A DNA stretch of 64,000 nt, taken from contig ML769449.1 in NCBI GenBank assembly GCA_009733575.1, forward strand, positions 186,001-250,000, in the 5' to 3' direction. A program made the position numbers and the translations under genes. Of this stretch, positions 1-10,391 are shown piece after piece. Below the pieces are notes generated by a model that was not told the origin of the DNA, did not search any database, and saw nothing but the letters and a program-made list of their open reading frames with translations. Position 1 is the stretch's first letter, and every line of letters begins with the position of its first letter. This DNA comes from Gymnopus androsaceus JB14. Lineage: Eukaryota; Basidiomycota; Agaricomycetes; Agaricales; Omphalotaceae.

Positions 1-208
1 GTAATTGTTCTTTCCCCCTGTTCTCAATGGTTGATTCCCTCCTTTCTGAGGTTGTACCCACCAACTGAGCTTGCTCGTTTTCCAACAGTGGCTACTGAGG
101 TTGGTCTGAGTGATGAGCTCAAAGCTAAGCTAAAGAAGTTTGCAAAGGTGCATTGGTTTTTCATCTCATTAGTATTGATGCCCATACTGATAGACTGGAA
201 GCTCCTGA

Positions 209-361
209 CATCAGGAAAAATGGCCTGGGCCCAGGATGACTCCAGGACACTGAGGAGACCTAAGATACCTGACATGTCTTAAGCTTCTGTGTTATTCCTA
301 GGTGGCCTAGGCTGCCTAAGTAACCTAGGGTCATCCTGGTCCCAGACCATTTTTCCTGATG
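209..361. mobile_element. 153-bp MITE, CATCAGGAAAAATGG termini
   Basis: The left end CATCAGGAAAAATGGCCTGGG is mirrored at the right end by CCCAGACCATTTTTCCTGATG. The interior is a degenerate series of CCTAGG/CCTAAG words and has no coding capacity. Its CATCAG start resembles the larger family with CATCAGCAAAACC ends seen at 17896, 57574 and 59223. The target duplication is unclear (GA on both sides). Confidence 0.6.
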
Positions 362-379
362 GAGGCAGCATTTGACATT

Positions 380-815
380 CCAACTCACATCATCTGGAAA
401 ACCATCTAATTCCAAAGCCTGGGTAAGCCCAGATATGCTTAGGGACTTTTAGGGTAGCGCAGGAATCTGGCCAACCCCTATTCAGAATAAGGAATACAGG
501 GACGCCCAAGCACACAGGACAGCCCAGGATTTTGGCCAAATCCTGGAGATTTTTCAACATCTCTGGAGTTATTCAGAAATTAGCCCCAAGCTAGCCCAAA
601 TATCCCCAGGATTCGGCCAAAATCCTCAGTTATCCTGGTTGCTTGGGCTCCCTGGAAAATAGGCAAATTCCTAGTGATCCTGGGATGCCCTGAGATGCCC
701 TGGGACAACCCTGGGATAGCCATGGAAAGCCATGGGATGACCTGGGATGACCCAGGACAGCTGTGCAAAGTCCTGAGATGCCCTGGGACAGCTGTGGGAA
801 GCCCTGGGACACATG
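380..815. repeat. Degenerate CCCTGGGA-type low-complexity tract
   Basis: The words CCTGGGA, GCCCTGGGA, CCCAGGA and CAGGATT recur in imperfect tandem and inverted order, densest from 670 to 815. Short open frames here only reflect the repeat. I see no gene in 1-1081. Confidence 0.55.
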
Positions 816-1081
816 CTCATGCTAACAAGCATGTGAATTAAGTACCCATGTGACTTTTTTTTTTCCAGTCTGTATGCTTTTGCATTAGGGTCGGGCTAAT
901 TGGCCAGGGCCATGTTAATAACATTGCTATTAATATTGGATCTTTGGGGGCATATTTAACATGGGTTAATAACAGTTATTAACATGGGCACTTATGGCAC
1001 TAATTCCAGGCACTAATCTTTTCTAGCAATGTTAGCACTTCAACTTTCAGCATTGACAAATGAACTTGAACTCACATTATA

Positions 1082-1898
1082 AAATCACATTACTAACCAA
1101 GTGTAGTGCTTGTGGGATGAGACAGATGTAGAGGAGCTTAGTATTGTCAGTGAGACAGTGAAGCAGTAGTGTGCAGAGCAATAGGGACTACAGGAGAACT
1201 ATTACAGCTTATATACTAATTGTCTGTGAAACTACAGAGGCAGCCAAAAGATATTCCCAACCTTAATATAGAAAGTTGTTCCCACAGCTAGCTGGTCTCC
1301 TTGTATACCCTGAAATATGACTGAATACAATTCTAGAAACTGTTTCTGTTATATATAATGTATACATTGCAGCCCACTGAAGTAGTGCCAAGATAACACA
1401 TTGAAAATTTGCACTTACAAGTTGTGATGTGGTTATTATGGCATACTTATTGTGTAGGTTTATCACTCTCAAACTGCTTAGAAATCTTGGTAGATATCTC
1501 AAAATAAGAATTTACTGCTCAACCATTTATCTTTTGTTCCTTTCAATTAAACTTCAAAAGGTATGGGAAGGTATGGGGAAGCCAGCAAGCTGTGGGAATA
1601 ATTTACCATATTAAGGTGGGGAATATCTTTTGGCCGCCTCTGTATACAGTACCGTAAATCTGATAATAGGTACAGTATTGGTAATTCTCCATGCATACAA
1701 TGATCTCTACAATATGATGGATGTATATACACCAGCAGTTGATATCCTAGTAATAATCACATGTACATACCTAGCAAATGACATTAATCAAACAATATCA
1801 GTACATAGGAATGTAATTTTGGTGAATGGTAAGCCAATGTTGAATATCATGGTACAAAGTACTTGATCATGTGTCCATGATTGCGAGTGTATCTTTCA
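1082..1898. repeat. Solo-LTR-like dispersed repeat, copy 1 (interrupted)
   Basis: Matches 20035-20376 from AAATCACATTACTAACC to the shared ATATCTTTCAA end. The first half (1082-1234) and second half (1645-1898) are separated by the inserted MITE at 1235-1642. Copy 1 also carries about 60 bp around 1680-1740 that copy 2 lacks. On the minus strand it begins TGTTGAAAGATA, as an LTR might. No coding sequence. Confidence 0.55.
1235..1642. mobile_element. 408-bp Tc1/mariner-type MITE inserted at TA
   Basis: The terminal inverted repeats run about 59 bp, starting CAGAGGCAGCCAAAAGATAT and ending with the complement of CAGAGGCGGCCAAAAGATAT. TA stands directly outside each end (1233-1234 and 1643-1644). 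The related repeat at 20190 reads AAACTATACAG uninterrupted and so shows the empty site. There is no transposase frame. TA duplication and CAG termini are typical of Tc1/mariner derivatives; that class is inferred from the ends only. Confidence 0.85.
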
Positions 1899-2741
1899 AC
1901 ATTGAAGGCAGATGGTGCAAGCACAAAGTGCTTAGTTCGCGGTTCGTTGAGGCACGAGATGGGCGGCACATGGTATTCTATGTCCGACGGTCACAGGAGT
2001 GATGTGACCTTTCCTTCCACTCACTGCCACATCAGTCACTGCACGAATGCAAACTTGGATCTAGCTCTGTCCCACACAGGACATGATTTCACGGATCCTC
2101 ATGTTTTCACCCACCCACCTCATCCCTTGGCACAATGCCAAGTCATTCACTTTTGTTTCCATCCATCCATCCCCATTTCCTATTTGCTTTTTTCTATCTT
2201 TCCTTTCTTCCTCTACTAATTTGGGTTCTGGGATCTTCTCAAGTTGCCATTTTAGGGTATATTGCATGACCAGAATTTTCTATTGTCAGGGCGGAGTCTG
2301 CTAATTTATATTTTCCTATCTTTTATATTCCTGGAGTGCACGGATTTATAGGTGTGCTTGCAGAGAACTGCACACACCTCCCACTGGGTTTTAACCGCCT
2401 CCTGCCTAAGAATGGCCAGGGAATCTGTTACTTTTATACTTAGCATTTTGTATTCTCTTCACTCTTTGCTCTTCAGGCCTGCCTGCCCTATCATTGCTCA
2501 TCATGGATACTTGTTTGAGAGACCCATCGAGCCGTGAGGCTGAGGCTGCACCTCAGCTTCAAGCCTGCAAAGTTATAGTATACGCATTGACTCAACTTTG
2601 ACTTGACTTGTACAGATAATACAATTTCATTGCACATGGAAATCACAAACTTAGAAGGCCATAGAGCTAAAGGAAATAGTGATCCCAGACACTGTGTGAT
2701 GGCACAAAGGGCCAATCACAGCAATTAAGGTGGCAAACTAG
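1899..2741. other. Intergenic, no gene seen
   Basis: AT-rich with T/C runs around 2160-2220. Frames here lack any recognisable motif or splice structure. It ends in the flank of the 2742-4488 transposon. Confidence 0.4.
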
Positions 2742-3291
2742 GGATAATTCTACTGAACAACCCCCTTGGTTCAAGTCTTATTTAAGAACCTAGTTGAGGT
2801 CACATATGGTCACACATGGTCACATTGAGGTCACAACATATAACTTTGCCTCAGAACTCTTTTTTTTTTGTGAATGTCAGAGATTTGCTCTTGGTGCAGT
2901 ATTCCAATTATTGTAGCCTTTAGGATCTGCACAGCAGTGGATGGGCTGTGGGCAATGGGCGAAAGTTGTGGTCATTTTTTGATGACTAGTCATTGCCCAT
3001 CAATATGGACAAAAAGTGACTTGACTTTGCCCTTGATTGGCGCCCATGAGTTCCTATGCATGGGACCTGACTTTAGCCCGAGCTAAGTGCTCACAAGTGC
3101 AAATTTCCTGTGCTCAAAGGTCGACCGCTTTCATCATCGTGGTCCAGGGCCTAGGCAGTGCAGCATTCCATTCATTCCACAAATTGGGACAAACAGTCCA
3201 AAGGCAAGTCATAAAAACATGCCCGTGACTGTATTTCTCTGCCTGTCATTGACTTTGATGTCCGTCATATGACCTTCCCAACACTGCTGCA

Positions 3292-4004
3292 CAAGGGGTG
3301 TTCAAAAAATAAGCGCTGACATGACCTTGGGGGAGGGGGGGGTCTGAGAAGTCCTTATGGCCGATTTTTTTTCATACTATTGAGGCTCTGAGTGGTCTTC
3401 TAGGTCAATTCAACCACTGAAATAAGGCTGTAAAAAACATTTAAAGCACTCAACATCTCAAATCTCCTTGAAAAACATGGATTTATAGGATATGATGCAA
3501 TTTAGTACCAATTTAGCACCTCCATCAAAAAATATTGTCAATGCAAGTGCACTTACACTAGGTTGAATTGAACTTATGAACTGCTATGTATTAAATTGCC
3601 TTTGGAAATGCAGCCTCCTTCCCAGGCTTCAGGACTTCATGGTCCGTTTGAGCCAAATTAGAAAAGATACCTGTCCCTATGCCTGGCGGATTACACCACG
3701 TGCCTTGTTTGGCTTAAGCGCTTTAGCATGCTGTGTACAATAACTTTTATATTGGAGCCAAACAAGACACACACTGTAATCCGCCTGGCGTAGGGACACC
3801 AAAGCCTGGGAAGGAGGCTGTTGGAAATGTTGTTTAAAGGTGCAAAGGATAAAAATTCTTATGTAATACAAATTTGAAGTTGGAAATCCTCTGAAGTGTG
3901 GGAAAAATTTACTATATATAGGCGGTGGAAGGGGGAGGGCTTCATGAATCCTTATGACCCAAAAACAAGGTCATGTTGGGATTTAGTGGGTTGAACACCC
4001 CTTG
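3292..4004. mobile_element. CAAGGGGTGTTCAA MITE, copy 1 (interrupted)
   Basis: The ends are CAAGGGGTGTTCAA and TTGAACACCCCTTG, with the subterminal CATGACCTTG mirrored as CAAGGTCATG. It aligns along its length with 17060-17560 except for the 210-bp insertion at 3611-3820. No clear target duplication remains in this copy. Confidence 0.8.
3611..3820. mobile_element. 210-bp MITE with 9-bp TSD, third nesting level
   Basis: Starts CAGCCTCCTTCCCAGGCTT and ends with the exact complement. A second inverted block inside (TGTCCCTANGCCNGGCGGAT and complement) extends the arms to about 100 bp. TTGGAAATG flanks both sides (3602-3610 and 3821-3829); the sister copy at about 17375 reads CTGGAAATGTTC without insertion. 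A perfect 9-bp duplication and long TIRs are MULE hallmarks. Confidence 0.85.
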
Positions 4005-4497
4005 GATCTGCACCATAACTGTAGAGTACAGCATTACAGTGCATTTTCATAGGTACCCATGCAACAATCTAAGGTCCTTTCTGTAGTTACAACTTGCAGC
4101 TTACCATCTGTCATGTTCAGTCATACAGATATGGCAATTTATGGCTGATGATATTAAATATCTTACCAATATACAATGGGTAACATTGGGGATATTTTAG
4201 TATTTGAGCTGCTAAATCCAAGTTTAATTTAGCCTTAAGCATTGCCCAAAGTCTGGAGTCTTGATATTTCAGATACTGCCACCAGCCCTATTTGGGAATC
4301 TGAGCAGTTTGTGTTACAACTTAAGTAAGGTGAAGCATGAGATAGTAGCTGACTTTTTTTCAAAAAAAAAATCACACTCAAACATGTGTGACAAAAGTGT
4401 GATGGGGTTGCTGAACTAGCTTTTTTTCTAAAATTTCCTTTTTTGGAAGGGTTGTTGCCAGCAAGGGGGTTGTTCAGTAGAATTATCCGCAAGCTAG

Positions 4498-5572
4498 TCC
4501 CCAATGACCAAGTTAGTTATTGCACAAGTACAGAATACAGATATAAAACTAGTCCCCAATGACCAAGAGGCTGAGATAGGGAGCCAGGTGCTACCTACTG
4601 CTCTATAAACAATAAGGGTGAAAGAACAATAAAGACATTAGCAATAAGAAGAAAGACAATAGTGCAAGAAGGAACTAGATGGGTATAACAATAATTATAT
4701 GACAGGGGTGAGAAGAAGTTGAAGAGTCCATTCAGTACTGTATGTTAACAATGAGGATCAATGGAATAGAAATGAGAATAATAGTACCATGTGAATGCCA
4801 TGTGAACTAGAGGAATAGTGGGATTGATGTTCTGAAAGTCTGTCCAGCTGATGATGAGTAAAAAATATGATCCTGTGATGAATAGGGGCAGTTGGAAATG
4901 GAAAAGTTGTACCTGTGTCATAATGCATTACTACTAGATATACTTCAATCCAACCAGCAGTACCTGCAGTCCCAGCATTGTCCAGCATTAAAGCATCTCT
5001 GGGAAGTGCTGGGAAATTCACAGACACTCTGGCAGTGCCATGGGGAAAAAATTGCAAAATACACATTTTGCTGATGAACAATGTATTTACAAGTAAAGCA
5101 GCAGTGTAAACAACATAAATCAATAAGTGCTCATACATACCAGTTCAAAGTTGGACTACAAGTACAAGTCTCTGAGCCCTCCCCCCCAAAAAAATCAAAC
5201 CAGCTTAATGAGATCATGGTATTCAAGAGACAAAATGCACCCGCAGATACTGCATATTTGCATTTGTAGATTCATAAACAATCCTGTTTCACTTTTGTAT
5301 GCATTGAATTAACAGGAATCTACTAGCTGGACCCGTGAAAGCAAAGCAATCCAGGGAGAAAGGTCACGGAGGCGCTATACACCGTAACCGAAAATACTCA
5401 AAAAAAATAAGATTTTCTTTTCGGAATCATGTTGAATTTCGAGGATTCGCTTTTTTAAACTAAACTAAAGGTGATGTAACTTGTAATATACTTAATTAGT
5501 ATATATTGGCGAAGCATGATGCATGTTGGAAGTCTAGTCTTTCGTGAATGGTGGATTCCGCTAAATCGAATT
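4498..5572. other. Intergenic, no gene seen
   Basis: Contains a short direct repeat (AGTCCCCAATGACCAAG near 4496 and 4551) and AT-rich sequence. Small frames have no motifs. The segment ends at the stop of the 5573-7654 gene. Confidence 0.4.
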
Positions 5573-7654
5573 CTAGGATACTATCGAAGACGTTGCAACA
5601 TCCACATCTTGTGGATGTGGATGGAAGGTGGTCCCACCTCCGTAATCGACCGGAGCATCAAATTGGATATTGCTCATTGATAAACGATCCCGACCTTTGT
5701 CTCTGCTTGTCGAAGGCGGAGGAGATAGTAAAATGCCACTGTACGGAGGTGTTGGGGGATATTGCGCGACTCGAGACCAGGAAGATCGAGCCTCAGAGTT
5801 GAGATTCCCTTGATAATATGCACTCGAGCGTACAGGGCTCAATAATTTTTGCTGATGTTTGGCGTGCGACTTCATCAGGTTAAGAGTTATGCGAGACATC
5901 ATAGTGACCTTTAAGGAAATAAGCTCACGATAACAGGACTTCTCGGAGGGGTGACTTACAGTGATACTAATAGATGCACATTGAATGGTTACTGTTCGTT
6001 ATACATGGAAAGAGTCTTGATTGACTTACAGTAGTTCAAGCCTAACAATAAACAGCTTCAATATTCAATGAATAGCAACAAAATGAACTCCTCACTGTGC
6101 TGTGATATTCTTCAATCCAGGCGGGGCGGCAGCAATCATCACAGTCAACACTAATGTCACTGCGAAAATTGCACTGCAAACACTGGTTTAAATATGCGGT
6201 GGTATTTTCAGTCACTCGCTTACCAATAGTAAATCAACCCATCTTCCAAAAGCCGTTTCGTCATGTACAAAGTTGAATCATTGCCCTTTTTCCAGATAGA
6301 TGGGAATGTTCGACGTAGAGTCAGTACTAGCACGACCGTATCGTATAGCAGTGGAAGCCATGCGGAGGCGGACGAAGCAACCTTGTTTCTGCGAGAAATA
6401 TGCATTACTAAGGTTAGAAGGAGAGTAAGAAATATTTTAGCACTAACGATTCTCCAAAAATCATCGTACATGCTATAGAACTGTCAGTTTGGGATTTTAC
6501 TTCATTCACAAGGCTCACCTGTTGAAACAGCAGGGCTATGCTGTACCGCTGGAGATAACGATGTTAGTAAACCTTATCCCTCGAAACATGGCTTTGGCTA
6601 TAAATTCACTTACGAATACCGGTAGTCAAAAGCCATGAATACATCCCAATCTCGACAAGTAGAATCGACGCGACTCCAGCAACAATCCATGGTTCGCGAT
6701 AATATAGGGCGTATATCCTATACATGAAGCCGAAACCAAAAATATTTGAGTACACATCGCTCAAATCAACACAAGGTCCAACTTTTGCTCACCGTACAAG
6801 CATCATCAACCCAACAATGTTGATCCCAATCATAGTCATTGAACCTTCATAACGGACATAATTTTTGCATCTTTGGAGAGATTACAGGTAGATCACAGGT
6901 CGATAACAGAATAACGCTTTATAATAGAACGACAAACCTCTATCACAACGAAAATAAGCAACGTCTTTTCGCTGATATAAATTAAGGGCTCACCTCGAAA
7001 TCCATTGTCGATGATAAGTAGGCTATGATGTTTAGTAGACAACAGTCCAGAACACCCGGCAGAGACGCGCAAGTGCGATGAGTGCATAAATGGGGTATAG
7101 TAAGAAGATGACAGTCTGCGTCAGTAGCAGTCGCTTGTTTTTGTTCAGTGAAAATCATTTACAGAACAAATTCACGATGAAGCCAAGCGGGGTGAGATAT
7201 CGATTCTTCACACAGTTGAGCCAAGCTGCTTTGTTATCCTGAAGCAATATGCCATGCTTACGATGAGGAAAAGATAGACGACTGAAAGAAAGATGTTTCA
7301 GCACGATTTCTTTTCGATATGTCGAGATCAAACTCACTAGGCTGCTTTTCTCCGATTCGAGGCCATATGTATTCAACCTATTCCTATCATGAACTGCTCC
7401 GGCGGAAATGTGGTACTGAACCCCACCCACCTCCATCGTAAACGTGTCTAGATGATCCCATATCAAAATGCTGAAACCGACAAATGCCACATACTAGAGG
7501 CATAGTTAGGATATCGCTGCTATTACAGTCACCTTGAGATGAACAGCTTACATTGGTATCGAGTCTGGATTTGGGGAATGTTCGTGAACGGTCAATAGAC
7601 GACCCTAGGGAAAATCACTCACACATCAATTCTATCGCTAATTGGATCCGACAT
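5573..7654 (-). CDS. DUF6533-type seven-transmembrane protein, 16 exons
   Basis: Exons read by hand on the minus strand: 7654-7623, 7564-7552, 7493-7431, 7377-7338, 7281-7262, 7205-7163, 7022-6994, 6870-6793, 6717-6614, 6548-6519, 6472-6448, 6388-6224, 6173-6096, 6041-6030, 5966-5960, 5908-5573. All introns are GT-AG. The product is about 357 aa. Family signatures in order are WDHLDTFTMEVEYIW, NRYLTPLGFIVNLF, NYVRYEGSMT, YALYYREPW, PLLYDTVVLVLTLRRT, GLKNITAQLE and MMSRITLNL. It is a predicted plasma-membrane receptor-like protein with a polar Ser/Pro-rich tail; function is unknown for the family. Every junction is in phase except one: an A5 run just inside the 6870 exon (T5 at 6862-6866) carries one base too many. 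That is either a recent frameshift or an assembly error. The start ATG at 7654 is the only one whose splicing leads into the conserved N-terminus. Confidence 0.85.
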
Positions 7655-8752
7655 TCGAGACCGCAGGTAATAAGTAGTATACTGTGAGTGGGTGTTGAAT
7701 GACCCTCAGTAGCGAGATGTTGGGAAAATGGAACTAGACGGGATGCATAAGCTTTATATTGTTTTAGGCCACCATGGCCCTTTCAGGCTGAATGTGAGTC
7801 GTGCCTGGCCTCCGCAACCAATTTCACTACCAATCCCATACGAAGCGGGGTAAGAGTATTCAATTCAAGCTAGTCCAAGTTCAAGCGCGGCTTCTTAACT
7901 GTTCCTCACCTCAACAGCAAAATGGAGAATATAAATGTCCGCCACTTAGTCGGAGCAAAAGCGGGAGACTCACGAAATGCGTTCACCTGACTTATATATC
8001 AGTGGAAGTTCCAACAGCAGTTTGAATACTTTCTTCCCGCAGATAATATTGGAATGAACACGTATCGAAGCACCCTTAAATTGCGCTTGTTGTTCTACAG
8101 ACAGGAGGAGAGTTCAGAATCCTGAAAATGCTGTAGTGAAAATGCTGTAGAGATAGAACCTTCCGATATTGAATCCAGTTGTGAGTCACAAATGCGCAGG
8201 CTCAAGCCTCATTGCATCTGCGAGGTGTCCTATCATATAGAAGAAAGGAGGAGATCCATTGTCCTCGGTCTTCAGTCCTAAGGAATGTTGGATGAACTTA
8301 CTTGGACATCGGAGAGAAGCCTGCTAGAAAAGACACCGAAATTGTTTTGCCTACCTATTTCCACAGACGCAAAAATATTCAAAGAGCTCAATGCCATTTT
8401 TGGAAACTTCGATCCGAGTCCCGCTCAGAAGCCGGTATAGGAGATTGGAATCCAAAAAGACGCTAGCAGATAGTGAGTCGGACGGAGATATGTAACGCGA
8501 TGTCAGGCTTTGAGTTCATGATAAGTCAATAGCATAGATGAGGATTCAGCCTGTACGCACCAGAGATGTTAACTAAAGCGTCAATGTCGCTAAAAATCGC
8601 CGGGAGTTCAAGTCGTTGCAGAGAATTATGACCCGTTTAACCAACTAAAGAGTAGTAGTGGCTTCACAGTTCACCGATATGATCGACCAGTTTGAACTCG
8701 TTGAACTATGCAATTTTCCTGTAGACACATAATCAATGGAATGGATCATGTC
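7655..8752 (-). other. Coding-like fragments of an unrecognised gene
   Basis: On the minus strand short stretches read like protein: LQRLELPAIFSDIDALVNIS (about 8560-8625), LLYRLLSGTRIEVSKNGIEL (about 8380-8450) and FFYMIGHLADAMRLEPAHL (about 8200-8265). Stops lie between them and I could not join them with convincing introns. The first resembles an LRR strand of an agaric F-box protein. This is either an unmodelled multi-exon gene or a relic. Confidence 0.25.
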
Positions 8753-10020
8753 TTAGTACAAAAAGGGAAGAAGTAGAGTCCTAGTACAACCGCGAGACCC
8801 ATTCCAGAACCATATGATGTGACTGAGGTCACCGGCTGCGACAAAAAGGACGCAACCACCAACGAAATAAGTAAATATCTTGCAACAATATAAAGCAAAA
8901 ATAACTATACATAAAACGACTTTTTCACGACTTTGAGGCCCTTGACTGGGCTTAAGCGCAAGTGGAATAACGAAAAAATAGGGGGCGGTGGTAAGAATCA
9001 AAGGGCAAGAGTGGTTGCCCTTTTGTGTTGATAAACTGAACATTCCAGGCTGTGAGGTAATGGCGCCAACAATGCTGCCGGCTAGAAAGGCGTAGATGAA
9101 TGCGTCTAAATTAGTTAGTTAGTAGAGTATATAGGATGAGAGCAACACGCACCCGTTGTGTAACTCTTTTCCACAGACCGAAACTTTGGGGTGGATTCAA
9201 TCCCGACAAGCGGCATAGAATCGGCGTCCTCAGAGGGTGGATCCACAGCGTATTCCAATTGCTTGAGCACGATGTGTTTGCCAATGCTATACAGCTTGTG
9301 CCACCAGAGGAAGTAAGTAACAAGACGGCACACAACATAAGAACACGTCCGGATTTCGAGTTCAAACACTGGAAGCATCTTTCCAGCGCGTACACACCCT
9401 TCTACAATTGTAAATAGGCCCTTGGACACTGCGATCATCTTAACCAATGGATCCGCCTTGCTCTTGTCCACGATCTCAGTCTCAGCATGGATATCTTCTA
9501 AATCCACCGAAAGAAACTGCGTGATGAGTGCGTATAGTAGACCGTTTTGGTGGAAAGAAGGATGCCTGCTGCGGCTGCGAACCCGTCCATGGAGGCGAAG
9601 AACGAAATTGTAACAGTTCATTTCGAGAGTCCGCGCGCGTGCATCCAGAGGCAAGCCCGTGCCCGAGAACGGTCCTTGAACGCCATGTAAACAACAAACT
9701 CTGGTGCGATAATCCCAAAAAAAAAGCTCTTGAGAAATCCACTCAGGAAATCAAAGTACACAGAGGTGTAGACGCATGCGAAGATGGCGGTGAGAGAGTG
9801 AGTGATGATGTCGAGCGTTCCACGTGTGGCGGGCCCGGATTGGAAGCTAAGATGGGAGGGGAGGTGCGATGGCCACCTTTGAATGTGAAGACAAAGATTA
9901 TTGCAGTTAGAACGAATCGGATACAATAGATCCAGAGGTTGATGCCTGAGGATAATCAGAACGGGAGGCATGATTGTGGCCAGTAAAGGTAGGGAAGAGG
10001 GAAAACTTGAAACAAAAGGA
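8753..10020 (-). pseudogene. Agaricomycete multi-pass membrane protein, probably decayed
   Basis: Characteristic segments occur in order: SGPATRGTLDII, TAIFACVYTSV, IIAPEFVVYMAF, SFFASMDGF, DIHAETEIVDKSKADPL, GKMLPVFELEI and YFLWWHKL. The C-terminal exon starts AFIYAFLAGSIVGAI. One intron is clear: 9106-9152 (47 nt, donor GTGCGT, branch CTAAC, acceptor TTTAG), joined in phase. Elsewhere the conserved pieces sit in different frames: around 9880 (GGGCCC), and around 9615 where TGA interrupts the path between the EFVV and SFFAS blocks. I could not connect these with plausible introns, so the copy looks frameshifted. Substrate and role are unknown. Confidence 0.5.
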
Positions 10021-10391
10021 AATCTAAAGGACTTGGCTTCGAGCTTCAAGGTGAAAGTACTAGAAGAAAAGAGCTCGCGATCGGACCCGATTCCGAATCC
10101 GAGAGCTTTACAGCACTCATGACGCGTCATTTTCATTTGTCTTTGCTCTCGCGATTCTGTTTACAATCTTGAAATGCTTTATGTGCGTCCTTCGGACACA
10201 ATGACAAGGCGTATTGTTTAAGAAAATTTGAGTTTGAACTAAGTATGAACACTAGCCATGACTCATACCATTGAAGTCAAGACGCTGGAGATTTTCTGCA
10301 TCAACGATGGTGCAACTGATCATGAATACCTGACGGAACTTTCTCCACAAGAATTGTTCGCTATAATTTGTTCATACCTGCGTACTAGTAT

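Larger units (their letters stand above)
2742..4488. mobile_element. Non-autonomous TIR element, GGATAATTCTACT family, copy 1
   Basis: The ends are GGATAATTCTACTGAACAAC and its exact complement GTTGTTCAGTAGAATTATCC. Flanks GCAAACTAG (2733-2741) and GCAAGCTAG (4489-4497) are a 9-bp duplication with one mismatch. The same ends bound 17014-18496 and 56012-58335, which have perfect 10-bp duplications. No transposase frame. The long duplication and G-initial ends fit a MULE-like family better than hAT; this is an inference. It hosts the nested elements at 3292-4004 and 3611-3820. Confidence 0.8.

Noticed and set aside
4758..5138. 126-codon minus-strand frame
   Set aside because: No motif, no splice structure, start and end in repeat-like AT-rich sequence; consistent with chance.
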